From Acridotheres tristis (taxonomy: Eukaryota; Chordata; Aves; Passeriformes; Sturnidae), in the NCBI GenBank assembly GCA_037013685.1, contig CM072892.1:23069501-23133500 (forward strand): a DNA stretch of 64,000 bases, read 5' to 3'. Within the stretch, counting starts at the first letter, position 1. Each line of letters begins with the position of its first letter. Below the pieces are notes generated by a model. The model was not told where the DNA came from. It did no database searches and saw only the letters and a program-made list of their open reading frames with translations. Position numbers and translations under genes: made by a program. Below are positions 1-11,792 of the stretch, piece by piece.

Positions 1-429
1 AATATTTACCCTTAATAGACAGGAAGGTGCCAAAGACCATCCTACATGTTCCATGTAGGGTTTGTGCTGGAAGAGTAGACTGTTGTTCAGCCTGGTGCTC
101 TGGCATGTGGTTTGCCTGGAGAAGGTTGTATCTTGACTTTTGCCACGATAGGGATGAGGCAGTGGCTGGCAGCTGTTGAGGGAGAGGAATGAGGTGAACG
201 GTGTGGTTTGGATTAATTCAAGTACTTGAGGGGAAGGATAGCTTTCTTAGTTGTCTGACACCTGCTATGCCAGAGGAATACCAGAGTCCTTAGGTTTCTC
301 CTCACTTGCCTTCTACAAATGCTCTTGGGGAGCTCCAGTTAATATGTGAAATGTTCTTGAGAGTTGCTCTTGCCTACAGGAGATGTCTTGTTGGGAGAGG
401 ATTTGTGGGGCTTATGACTTTTCTTTCAG
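1..429 (+). other. ABCD4: Intron of ABCD4 (3' part)
   Basis: This is the 3' part of the intron before the penultimate coding exon of ABCD4. No exon resembling the Walker-B-proximal segment that should precede position 430 is visible, so the upstream exons must lie outside the window. The intron ends in a pyrimidine-rich tract and AG at 428-429 (ttttctttcag). Confidence 0.7.
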
Positions 430-780
430 TGTTAGATGAAGCCACTAGTGCCTTGACAGAAGAGGTGGAGCATGAACTGTACCGAATGTGCCTTCAGCTG
501 GGCATGACACTGATCAGCGTGGGACACAGACCCAGCCTGGAAAAGGTGAGACAAGGAGGCAGTGCTCCATGCTTCCCTCGTGGTGGTGAGGTAGAGTGGG
601 TCTCTAGCGAGCAGAAGGGAGTGCTAAGGCTAGAGGACCTCACTGTGGGTGGACATCCCTCAATGTTGTGCTATTGAATTGCAGTTCCACAGCTGGATTT
701 TGAAACTTCATGGGGAGGGAAGATGGGAGCTCACTCGATGTGAGAAGCTGAAGCGGCTCCCCTCTGAGGAAGGACACTGA
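430..780 (+). CDS. ABCD4: ABCD4, last two coding exons (partial gene, 3' end)
   Basis: ABCD4 is a half-size ABC transporter of the ALD family. In mammals it acts at the lysosome with LMBRD1 to release cobalamin into the cytosol. Two coding exons are visible. Exon 430-545 follows tttctttcag and ends AAG|gtgaga. It begins inside a Val codon and encodes the end of the nucleotide-binding domain: Walker B/D-loop [17 protein letters not shown], then the switch-histidine segment [14 protein letters not shown]. The last exon, 685-780, follows attgcag and reads [18 protein letters not shown], then a short basic tail ending EEGH and TGA at 778-780. Both segments match the known ABCD4 C-terminus (SVGHR..SLEKFHS..LKL.GGGRWEL). 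The tail after GRWELTR is longer than the human one. The transmembrane domain and Walker A are outside the window. The gene converges with the acetyl-CoA synthetase gene on the other strand, with stops 1,030 bp apart. Exon boundaries are seen; the function is family knowledge. Confidence 0.93.
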
Positions 781-1810
781 AAAAACATGTCCTTGTCTGG
801 CCAGCCAGAGAATCTGCACACGTGTGGAAGAGCTCTCAATAGCAGACATGGAGCTGCCACGTCAGCAGCTGTGTCTAACAGTACAAGACCAATTCTGGAT
901 TTTGCTGATAGACAAAGAGCATGCCTGAACTCATGGTGTGGAGTTCTGCCAAGAGTAGACACAACTATGCCATCCTTCTCCCAGCCTTCTGCCTCCCTGG
1001 CTCATGGGAGGAAGGAGCTGAGCTGCTAGGCCTCCCTGAGAGAAGATGCTGCCTCATGGGTCTCGTAGAAACAGTAGCCAGAGAAACCTCCACTTTGTTT
1101 GGGATAGATTGGTGGGAGGTACAATGCAGCCTCCTTTTCTGCCCTCTGTGCCTCGCTAGGAGCTCTGCAGAACAGATTTATGTACCTTGTGGCTCTGTCA
1201 AGAATTGTTTTCCAGCAGGAGACAAGGGGAGGAGAATGCTAGCACAGAAAAGGGGCATGTCTCTGCTCTCCTTATAATACATGGCTACAAGTGAAAGGAA
1301 CATTTTTGTATTAAAATCTGGGGCCAGTTTTCAAACTGTTTTTATGGAGAAGAGTCAAATATTTGTTAACTGGACTGTTGCGTGTTTTCTTTCTGGGGTT
1401 TGCTTTGGAGGAGATGCTTGCATATTGGCAGTGGTCCTGGACAAGACCATTGCTAAAGAGCAGAGGTAGGAGTAGTATCCCTATCCAGGACTGGACATCC
1501 TGCCTGCTGCTACCTCTGCAGCTACTGCAAGGCATAAGGAACCTCAAGGAGGGTTTTCTGCCCTCTGCTTTCATGGAATGAAACAGCTTGTCTCCCCTTA
1601 CTCTTCTGCCTATGATGAGTCATGTTCTCTGTCTATATGGGTGTATGGAGACAGGTTTTGAAGGTCTCTTGTGTTGTGGAGAAGTCACTCTAAGACTGCA
1701 GTGGACATATGATCTGACAATTTACTGGCCACCACTTGCTTAGTGGCTCTTCTGGGTGTTTCCCTGGTTTTGCAGTGAAGGAGGAGGAGATGGCTGCTGG
1801 CAGAGCCAAG
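781..1810. other. Convergent intergenic gap with probable ABCD4 3'UTR
   Basis: About 1 kb separates the ABCD4 stop (+) from the stop of the acetyl-CoA synthetase gene (-). It should hold both 3'UTRs. No coding potential beyond chance frames is visible. I found no AATAAA or ATTAAA for the minus-strand gene here, so its transcript end is undefined and may run into ABCD4 as an antisense overlap. Confidence 0.5.
1310..1315 (+). terminator. ABCD4: Candidate poly(A) signal ATTAAA for ABCD4
   Basis: ATTAAA, the second most common vertebrate poly(A) signal, lies 530 bp after the ABCD4 stop. It is followed by a GT/T-rich stretch (about 1358-1406), as expected of a downstream element. The 3'UTR would be roughly 550 nt. 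The assignment is inferred from position and motif only. Confidence 0.4.
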
Positions 1811-4800
1811 CTAGTGGCCCTTCTGTTGCTCCACAAGGTGCTTGTGTCCCTCTATGATCTGCTGCACAGCCTCATGGTCGTCCAGGGTGGTTAGGTCCCC
1901 AAGCTCATTGGCCTTGTTCTCCACAATTTTCCGTAGCACCCGACGCATAATCTTACCCGAGCGTGTCTTGGGCAGCCGGTGTGTGACCTGTGATGGGGTC
2001 AGAATCAAGGCTGAAGGAAAGGGCTTGGCCAATCTGCCAGTGTGGGTGTTGGACCAGTTAGCTTGTGTTACCTGAACATAATCTGGAACTGCATACTTAG
2101 CGATCTTCTTTGAGATGAGCTCCTGTAGCTCAGCAGCAAGAGTCTCCTGTGTGTAGCCACTGTCCTTCTTCAGCACAACAAACACATAGGCTCCTGGCAG
2201 AAGGACCACCAGGTTACTGAGCATGGTGAATACCATGCCCCTGAGCCCCTGCCTGGACCTAGTGCCATGAGAGGCCCTCTCTGCTGGTAGCCCCAGGGGT
2301 GCTCTGTAGCCAGAACTGTACGTGCTTTTGGCCACACAGAAGCACTGCTGCTGCCACCTCATGCAAAGCTTAGCTGGTCTGTGGTGCAGGTGCAGGTTGT
2401 GATGGCTGTGCTGAGATCCATGCTAACATGCTGTATGGTGTGGACACAGCATTGCTACCAGTGGCACTTCCCGCTGCAGTGCCATAGCCCCAGGAGATGT
2501 TTTGGGGAAGGAAAGATAGCATCTTACCTTCTCCCTTGATCTCATGTGGGTAGCCAATGACGGCAGACTCTGCCACTGCCACATGGTGAGTCTGGAAGAG
2601 AGCAGGGCAGGAGTTTGACTCAGTGCTTTGACTCAGTCTGGCTGCCACCTGGAGCTGCCCTGACCTGACTTGGCTGTTTCAGCCCACAATAATGCAGGGA
2701 GATAAGGAAGAGCCTCAGATGGCTTCTGCCCTTTTTCCTTCCTGCCTCAGTAGGTCTGCAAGCACTAGTCTTTTCCTCCTGCCCCTGACTGCTTTAGTTT
2801 GGATGGTTTTACTTCCCACCCACATCTCTTACCACAATATCCTCCACCTCTGCAGTGCCCAGCCGGTGTCCACTGATGCTAATGACGTCATCCAGCCGTC
2901 CTGTTAGCTGGTAGTAGCCCTCACTGGTACGATACACACCATCCCCAGTGAAGAAAAATCCTGCAGTAGCCAGAACCATGCCATAGTCACTTGGAGAGTG
3001 CATGTGAGCTGCCCAGCAGCCATACTGGGCTTTTTCCAGCACACTGGCATATTTCCCCTCTTCCTGTCTGTTGGTTTCAGGGCCCATGTACTCTGCTTCT
3101 TCCTCAACTGCTCATGGTAAATGTGCCTACCTTCCTTGTTAGTCTTCTGCGTCTGTTGGTACCTGCTCTATCATCAGGCTCCTACTCTCATTCTGCAGTG
3201 TACTGACTAATACTGTGCCTGTCTCATCACCATGTGCTGGGAGCACTTTGCTCCAGTGGAGGTGCCTGTGGTCTTGCTGCTTCTCTTTGCATTACATCAA
3301 GACACACACAGTCTTGGGCTTACTCAGTGCCTCTGGGTGAGTCACACAGGGTTTGCAAGAGATGCAGCAAGGTCTGTGCTCAAGGGGACTGGGGGCAGAA
3401 AGACAAATCCACTGCCTTAAAACAATGTGTGATCCAGTTGGGAAGTTGGTGAGGGGCAGTCCTGTGATATCAGAGATGAAAGGCCTCAGAACTGTGGAGG
3501 GTCTCTGGAAGAACAAAGGAGCAGTACCAGCTCTCCTGAATCCTGCCTCCATACAGAAAACCAGCAAGCAGACCCAACCATACCCAAACAAACATGTGCA
3601 AGTGTCCTGCCACATGTTTTCCTTACCTGGATAAGGAGTCAGGTAAGTTTCCAGAAATCTCTTGTGGTCGTTGTAAATGGTTCGTGCCATACCGGGCCAG
3701 GCTTGTGAGATGCAAAGAGCTCCTGAGACATCATTTTCCAGAAGGACATTTCCCTGTAAAATAGCTACCTTTTAGTAACCATGGCTGAAGGTACTTGGGA
3801 TGTTTAGCTACTGCCTGTTTAACAACCCTGTGAGGAGGGTCCTGTGTGCCTTACTTCAACAGGACAGGCTTAGTCTCTCCCAGCATAAGTCTGCAACAAA
3901 CTGCCGCCCGTGGTGGGATGCAAGGCCCCTCCAGGGTGACTGGCTGTCCCTGCCCTGCCTTGTCCTTCCTGGAAAGATGTGCCAGGGAGCCCAAACACAG
4001 CCTCTCTTGTCAGGACAGTGCAAGCTAGACAACAACTCAACTTCTGCAATAGCTGGAAGAATAGCTTTCCTGTTTGTCCCTTTCCAGTAAGGAAGGTTGC
4101 TGTCTAGCAGAGATGAGCAGGAAATACATACTTAGAGATTTCCACTCCCACCAGCAAGTACACACTGCAGGTACCTGGGGGAAAGGGGGCTGAGCCAGTG
4201 CCTGGACTGCATGTTAAAAACATACCTTGTTATCCAAGAGGCAGGGCCTGATCCCAAAAAAGGGTCTCATAGCCATGCCTGGTAGGATTTCAGCTCCAGG
4301 ATTAGAAGGACGGGGTGAGATACAGATGCCTCCTGTTTCTGAAGGAAAAGAAATAGTAATGCTCATCAAAGTTGGGGCAAGAGGAATGCCAAGTAGCACT
4401 GCTTGGCCAACAGTCTTTGCCCTGTCCCTTACTACGCACTGCACAGGCTGGGGCTGGGGAAGGAACTTTGCAGAAGGACGATTGCGCTCATTTAGTTCAG
4501 CAGGGATCAATTCAGATCAAATCCCCACGTTTACCTCGGTTATCTTTAAAGACCATTTTTCTCTTTAATGTTTGGGTGCTTATGAGCCTTTACATCCTTG
4601 CTCATACAAGACTCTCAGCAACAACCACTATCACTTGGCCAGCAAAGCAGCAGGTCACTCCTAAAGCCTGGGAGAGCAGAAGCTGGAGCAAGGAATCATA
4701 TGCATCTCACCAGTTTGCCACCAAGTGTCCACTACTGGGCATCGTGTCTCGCCGACCACGCAGAAGTACCATTCCCACGCCTCCCTGTTGATGGGTTCCC

Positions 4801-7800
4801 CCACTGCAAGGGGAAAGAACAGAAATAGTACAGTCTCCTGACTCTGGGGTCTCATGTGCTGCTACTCTTGGCATTTGTGGGAAGAGGGACCATGTGATGT
4901 CTAAGGATCTGCTGTCCCAGCCCATGTTGCTGCATTTACCTGAGCCAAGCACTTTAAGAGAAGAGCGGTCATACTTCTTCACCCATTCATCGCCGTATCT
5001 CAGGAGCAGGCGGATGGCAGTGGGTGCCCCATAGAACTGGTTAATTCTTAACCTCTCTACTGTTTCCCAGTAGCGGCCTGGAATGGAAACAGGGCTAGTA
5101 AGCATCCACACAGGTCCTCCCAGCCCAACACCAAGGCAGAGAAAGAAGAAGTGAGAGCAAAGACTCTCCAGCAGTGCCAGGGCCCTCAGCCAAGTTAATT
5201 GCATGGTGGGAAGGATGTAAGTAGTTCAGGAGCAGCAGCCCCTTTTTCTTCACATCACCCAGCTCTGCTACTGTTCCTTCTGCAGGGAGGGAGAAGGATT
5301 AACAGCTCCACCCCTGGAGAAGCAGCAGCGGCTTCCTAAGCAGAGGAAAAGACTCTTCCCCTTGCAGCTCTCTACTGGGCACAGCCCACGGGCTGCTGCT
5401 GAGGCAACAGAGCCTTTGCTGCTCATGTCCTGGCATCAAGCCGGCAGCTCCCTGCCTGCTGTGGATCTCGGTGCTGTGGAATGTCCCAGCTCCCATGAGT
5501 CACCTCACTCACCAGGGTTAGGATAGACAGGAGTGCTCTCAAAAAGGACAGTGGTACCACCATTGCAGAGGGGGCCATAGACCACATAGGTGTGTCCCGT
5601 GATCCAGCCGATGTCTGCCACACAGCCAAAGATGTCCCTGTCCTGGTAGTCAAACACGTACTGAACAAGAAAAGAGATGTAGTGACTGGTTTCACCTGGG
5701 CCTGCACTCCTGGCAAAGGGCACAGCACAGAGCAGTGTATTTTCTGTCAGCCCTAATGTTACTATGTTCTTCTGTCTTCCTACCACCCCTGCAGGGACAC
5801 CTTCTTCCTGCAAAGAGTTTGGTTTCTTTTTTTATCAGAAAAAAATTAAATTAATTAAATAAAATTGACGTTAAAAACCCCCAAAACTGTGAAGATGCAG
5901 GAGAGAGGCACTTAAAAAAAAATCCCCACAGGCAAATTTGCTCTTTTCCAATGGAGAGAGATACAGCCTTTCTTTCCTTTTGCTAGTATGTAGACAAGGC
6001 TGATCCAAGTATCCCGTAGCATCTAACCAGAACCTTCTGGGTAAGAAAGGTGCCTCTGTACTTACGTGACCATGTGGAAGGAGAGGAGTTGTAGGCAAGG
6101 GCAAAGTGGTAGAGGACTCCATGGGCCTCCTGTAGGCACTGCTGGACTCCAGATGGACAGTAAACACTCAAAACCCCCTGAGCTCAGCAAGGGGCCCAGC
6201 ACAAAAACAGTGAAGCAGCAAGCAGAGGGATCATATGATGCCTTGGCCCAGAGCAACTCCAGCCTGCCCACAAGAGTTGGAATCTCTCCATCTCAGCTGG
6301 GTGAGTGCAGTGCTGTGCCTGCAGGCAGACAGCTAAACAAACTCTTCTTCCCACTGCCCCATTTATTCCTCATGAGACCCTTGGCTGCAAGGCTGAAACA
6401 TGAAGGAACAATGACTACCCTGTGCAGGGCAGAGATGAGTGTTGTCATATTGGCAGCGACACAACCGGCTTCCTAAAGCACTCTTCTTCATTTAATTTAC
6501 TCAGTGCCAGGAAAACTTCCTAGGGGCACTCTCCCACTAGCCTATCACTTCTTGCTGTCTCCTCTGATTTCTGTGGTTTCAGACCTGCTCATTTCTTCCT
6601 GCAGCTCCCTGCTGACTTTCATCTGGGGACTCCAGGGCCTCGAGCTCAGAGTAGTATGTATTTGGGAAACCCTTCTATGATGCACTACCTGTAGCCAGAT
6701 GTGGTCTGCTGGGGCCTGGAGGGCATCCCAGAGGCTTTGCACTGGATAAAGATGAGTTCATAATGCAACAAGGAGCATGTGTCTTCCCTGCACTGCCTAT
6801 GAACTGCTGGCTCATGAGCACTTTGTGGCTGGGGGATCCATTACCTTGTGTGTAAGAGCGGCAAACAGCAAGTAACCAGCTTGGGAATGAACCAAGCCTT
6901 TGGGTTTGCCAGTACTGCCTGACGTGTAGAGAAGAAACAACATGTCTTCACTGTCCATGACAGCAGGCTCGCAGTATGCATCCTCCTTCATCATCTCCTG
7001 CAGGAGAGAGCACAGCAATTCTCTCAGGGTCTCATAGCCTCCCCTGTGTTGTGCCCACACCTGCTTGTGCATCTCTCACTCCTGAGTCTCCCTCCCCTCT
7101 GAGCACCTGTGCCACCCTGCTCCCCACAAACATCCTCCAGAAGAAATGCATGTTAGGGAGCACAACTTCATGGAGCACAACTTCACCTGTTCAGAAGTTG
7201 TGCTCCACGCTGGCAGCCTTGCCACCCTGTGTGCTGTGGATAAAAGGCATATGCCAGGTCTGCCAGCAGACCCATGTGTGACAGTGTAGTGACAGTCCAA
7301 GACTGGTTTCACAAAGTAGTAGCTATGTCTTGTGTGTTTCTAGGTCCCTGTCCACCCTGCTATGTGCTCTGGCTTGCACTGCTTGTCCTTGACAGTACAG
7401 GGCTGGTAGTGTGGGAACACACACCAGTTGTCCATCCTAATAGCTACTGGGACTGTCCTGAACTTGTGTGCAGCTCTGACTGCTACTGCTGTAGGACAAT
7501 GTCCCCAAATTCTGTCAATGCCAGCAAAACTGCCAGGGCCAGGAAAGATCCTCTCTCCACCCAGTGTCCCTGCACCAACAGCAAGCACTTTGCCTAGGAG
7601 AAGTGGCAAAATCACTGGGCAGCCTCTCACCTCCTCCAGGGGCACATCTAAAGCTGTCATGGGAACCTTGCTGCTGGTCCTCATAGAAACCAGAACCCGT
7701 TTCACTCCAGGGCACTGCTTCACAGCCTGGTCCACTGTCTTCTTTAGCTCAATAATCTTGCCACCTCTAAGCCCCTGGTTCACTGTAATCACCGTCTCTG

Positions 7801-10800
7801 ACTGGGCTGCAGAAGACAGAAGAGCCACATAAGCAACTCTGCCCCTCTCCATCAGTCACAGAGCAGACCTTTCACCTCTCTCTCTGTCTCCCAGCCCATA
7901 ATATTCATGTCTTTCATTTAGCAAAAACAGCAGCTTTGCATCTTTGCATTTCCCATTCATTTCTGCCTGTGTTGTATCCCCTTACAGGAGGCATTGTATC
8001 CAAGTCTTTCAGTCCCATGGATTGTGGACACACACATTTAGAGACCTAGGGAATTACAGCTTGGAAATTCTTTTCAGGCCTGGATTTCTCCTGACTCTCA
8101 GGTCCATTCCCAGGCTGACAAGTTGACTACAGCTTCAGTTAGGGAGGAAGTCTCCCAGGGTGATAATATGGTGAAAAACAGTGGAATTCATAATAAAGAT
8201 TAACACCTGGTGTCTTTCCCGTGGGATTCATCCTGAGATACTGTCCCAAGGATGTGTTTCCCAATTGTCCAATGAGTTATTGTCCTGTCCTAGCTGCATG
8301 TAACACACTTTAAATACGGGTATTTATTTATTGTCCGTACAATAAAGTTGGCCTTTTTTTTCCCCAAAGAGGTCCGTGTGTGTTGCTGTCCTTTCTCTTT
8401 CTTTGCAGCGCAGTAACCACATGGATGAAAGAGAAAACCTGTTCATCCTATGGGCTGGAAGGTATTTAGTGAGCTCATGCCATTTATTTGGTTGCTAGTA
8501 CCTGCTCCGTGACTATACATTATTTCACAAGATAGCCTCAGAGAGCCCAGGGAGTCTCACCCAAAAAACGTTTGCCATCCACACAACCTTGAGCCCAGCT
8601 GAGCTGCTGAACCAAAAAGCTCAGCACTGTTCCCCAAGGGAAATAAGTCGCTGTTACCCTCTTATGCCTCTTACCATCCCGGATCCTGTCAGCGAGAGAC
8701 TCTGCACTGAAGCCAGCAAACACCACAGCATGCACAGCCCCAATGCGGGCACAGGCCAGCATGCTAGCCACTGCCAGTGGGCACGGGGGCATGTAGATTG
8801 TCACCCTGTCACCCTGCTTCACCCCTTGCCTTTTCAAGGTATTTCCCAGGCGGCATGTCAGCTCCAGCAGTTCCCTGCCCAAAGAAGCAATGACATCGTT
8901 AGAGACTTTCTTGCAGATCATACCTACATAAGATAGGGGCCTCAGAGTCACAAGGACACAGCTTATATCCCTGCATACCCTAACCCTCCTCACTCTGAAG
9001 GAGCATGGGAGAGCTGTAAAAATCAGTGGGAAGGGAAGGAAAGAAGACAATCTCTTAACATCGACCGCTATTTATGGAAAAAATAAAAATTAGAATGATT
9101 TCTGTATAACAGCCACCACTGGCAATTCCTCTGGCTCAGCAAACCCACAACACCTCAGCTGTCATTTCTCAATGAGAGCCTGCACATTTCTTACCAACCT
9201 GTACAACCAGTGTGACCCACTGCCCTGCACAGTTGGAGGCTATATGTGAGAAGTTAAGATATCTTTCCCCAAAACAGGGGGGCTTTATCTTTAGCTTTGC
9301 TAAAGCGGAGGTCAAGCAAGAACAACAGCTGTAGGAAAGCAGTGCGCAGAAAGATGCCTCTCCCAAGAAGCGTCCCTCCCAGAAACCTCAGCTTGGCTGT
9401 CAGTGAGTCATTTTATGGAAGGGCTCTCCATCCATGGGGATTGGCAGGGGTGGCTGGTCATATTTGTCATGTGAGGCCTGAAGTCAGAGAGGACAGAGGG
9501 ACTTGTTTGGTGTGCAGAGGGATTTAAGTGAATTCTGTGGCAGTGACTCAGAGAGCAGGCAATTTAAGCTGGAAGGTGAGAGGCCCCAGACCAACCTTGC
9601 AGGGCTGGACAGGCAGCCCCCCCAGAGAGCCAAATCCAGCAGTACTGCTGTCATGAGGACAAGCATGGGATTTCTTAACACTTTTGCAGCTGTCAATTTG
9701 CCTTTCTTGCAGACCACTTACCTAGAAGTTTAGATAACAGGAACCTGAGTGGGAAGGCATGTGTGTGGCTTTCCTGTGTGTCTTACCTAGCATTGCAGTG
9801 CTGCCCCAAATGGTTTATATCTGCCTCCTCAGCTGGGCAGGGACTCCTCAGGGCTCAGAAGATTTAATCAGGGGGTAGGTTGAAGTTTCAGATCAGCACA
9901 AGCAAGCCAAGAGCTACCATACTGTAGTGTGTGAAGGGATGCTGCATTCCCTCACATGACAGACATCAGCAGATCAGCCCTGTGCAGTGTTCATGCATGC
10001 TACAATATTCCTCTCATGCTGAAAGGTAATTACTGACCTGTATGTCACCCGTACCTCCTCTCCAGGTTCATCCTTCTCCCAGATTAAGGCCACTTTATCT
10101 GGAGCTACATGGACATGACGGTCCAGACAATTCACTGGAAAGGAAAACCCAGTGTCATTGACAGAGTAACCCTCAGTACATCTTACCTCTCATAAAGTCA
10201 GCACTGGCAGCCCCATTTTCAGGTCAAAGTCAGGGCTGTATGTGTCTTCTCATCATTAGCCTTGGATAACCTTTGTGGATACCAGCCAGATCACAAGCAC
10301 CATCCCATGCCTGTTATGCTCCTCACCACTCCAATACCTGCCAATCCCCACTATTAGCTTCCTCCTTAACTGCAACCTCATGCACTCCAGAGCAGAAAAC
10401 GCCTTAAGTCCCTTTGGAGGTCACACCTCCCTCGGAGCGCTGGCAAACATTAACTAAGCCGTCACTCCTCCCAGCGCTGCCTTGCAGCTGCCTCCGGGGT
10501 GAACTAGGGCAGTTTTTAGTGGCGGAGCTCCTAAATAACAAATGTAGGACAAAGGGAAGCTCTGCACTGGAAGGCTGCAGAGTGCACTTGTCCAAGATGG
10601 AAAAGAGCCAGTCCCTGGCTTTCCAGGGACATTGTAAGCTGAGGCTTTGGCTGGAGTTCTTCCATGTAAAGTTCCCCACATTGCTGGCAGCTTTAGTAGT
10701 TTCCTCACAAGCCTTGCTCCACTCTCTGTTTTCCTTAAACCTGCTAAAGTCATGGGATGATGCAGCAGCTCCAGATTGCATACCAACTTTTTTCTCCTGA

Positions 10801-11792
10801 CCATTTGTAGTCTTCCAGGAGAGAAAGAAATGCATATAAAAGGAGAAAGAGTAAGATGTCAATTCCCAAAGGCAAATAACTCTTGCTCTCTTTCCCAAAT
10901 AGATTACGTAAGATCTGATTTTCTCAGAGGTCTGTCTCGTATTTTGAACACGGGGACCAACAGCACTGTGAGCAGGACACAGTGTCACCACGCCCAGTGT
11001 CTTCCCCTGATAGCCCCCCTAAGGCAATCGCCCCAGTCCACAGAAGAACCTCCCACTACAGTGGTGACAGTATGGCTCATATCTCCGGTATTTTGCTTTC
11101 TGCAGATACCTCTTGCCTTCACTGAGCAGGAATAACCTAGAGCAACCCTGCCTTCTGAATGCACAGGGTTCAGTATTACTGCCTCTGGTCCTGCAGGACA
11201 GAGCTACTGTACTGCTGTGGGATCCATGGGTGCTGAGGGAGAGCAACCCAGCTCCCAGCACACACCAGTCCAGCTGCAACCTTTTCGATGAAATCCAGTT
11301 CCTTCCTTAGGGCCAGCCACAACCTCACACTACAGCCACTGCAGGACCAACTGGACCTTTTGGGGATCCCCCTCTCTCCCGACCTTTAATTCTGTGCTCT
11401 TCCAATACATTCCCAGAGCTGAAGTCACACACATAGAAGCAGGTAATTGGTAGGATCCCATGTCCATCTCCTTCCTTACCTGTCACATTTAGCTGCCCAC
11501 CCAGGAACCAGGAGATTCTGCCCTGGCACAAGTCACAGTCCTGGACAGAGTGGAAGGGGGTGATCCAAGTGAGCCGGCTCCTTCCTAGTGCTCCCCAGAA
11601 GATGTCACTCTGCTCCACTGACACCTTGTATAAATCTTGGTGGTCCTTGGGTCTGGGGAAGGCGACGGCTTCAGGCATGTAGGCAGTGAGAGGCCTGTGG
11701 CTCCAGGATCTGGCAGCCACCAGCCCAGAGGGGCATCTGGGAGCCTGAGAAAGAGCTCTGAAGCAGCAGGTCCTGGCCAGCAGCCTGGCCAT
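1811..11792 (-). CDS. Mitochondrial acetyl-CoA synthetase, ACSS1-type (14 coding exons, complete)
   Basis: This enzyme makes acetyl-CoA from acetate, ATP and CoA, probably in the mitochondrial matrix. Coding exons in transcript order: 11792-11480, 10134-10038, 8874-8675, 7806-7631, 6997-6845, 5660-5513, 5077-4940, 4803-4711, 4338-4226, 3753-3627, 2960-2833, 2591-2528, 2193-2072, 1987-1811. All junctions are GT-AG and the total is 2,049 nt (682 aa plus stop), against about 689 aa for human ACSS1. Motifs: ATP-binding loop [11 protein letters not shown] at about 286-296, DTWWQTETGG at 434-443, hinge [15 protein letters not shown] at 540-554, and [11 protein letters not shown] with the catalytic, acetylatable lysine at about 636. 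The N-terminus [14 protein letters not shown] is Arg-rich and non-acidic, as in mitochondrial presequences. An in-frame ATG at 11832-11834 is an alternative start 14 codons upstream. A solo LTR lies in intron 3. Family assignment is firm. Whether it is ACSS1 itself or its ohnolog is inferred from synteny (see findings), so no symbol is given. Confidence 0.95.
7157..7207. repeat. Direct plus inverted repeat (small hairpin) in intron 4
   Basis: The 14-mer GGAGCACAACTTCA occurs at 7157-7170 and again at 7172-7185. It is followed by its near-perfect inverted copy GAAGTTGTGCTCCA at 7194-7207. Copy 2 and the inverted copy can form a 14-bp stem with an 8-nt loop. It lies between coding exons 4 and 5 of the acetyl-CoA synthetase gene. 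No function is assigned. Confidence 0.8.
8018..8426 (+). mobile_element. Solo LTR (399 bp) with 5-bp target-site duplication
   Basis: The element at 8023-8421 starts TGTGGACACA and ends AGTAACCACA (TG...CA). It is flanked on both sides by TGGAT (8018-8022 and 8422-8426). A poly(A) signal AATAAA at 8341-8346 sits about 75 bp before its 3' end, as expected of R/U5 in a + strand LTR. A 5-bp duplication with TG..CA ends fits an ERVL-like or other class III avian endogenous retrovirus. No internal viral sequence or second LTR is adjacent, so it is a recombination-derived solo LTR. It lies in intron 3 of the acetyl-CoA synthetase gene, antisense to it. The family name is not identified. Confidence 0.78.
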
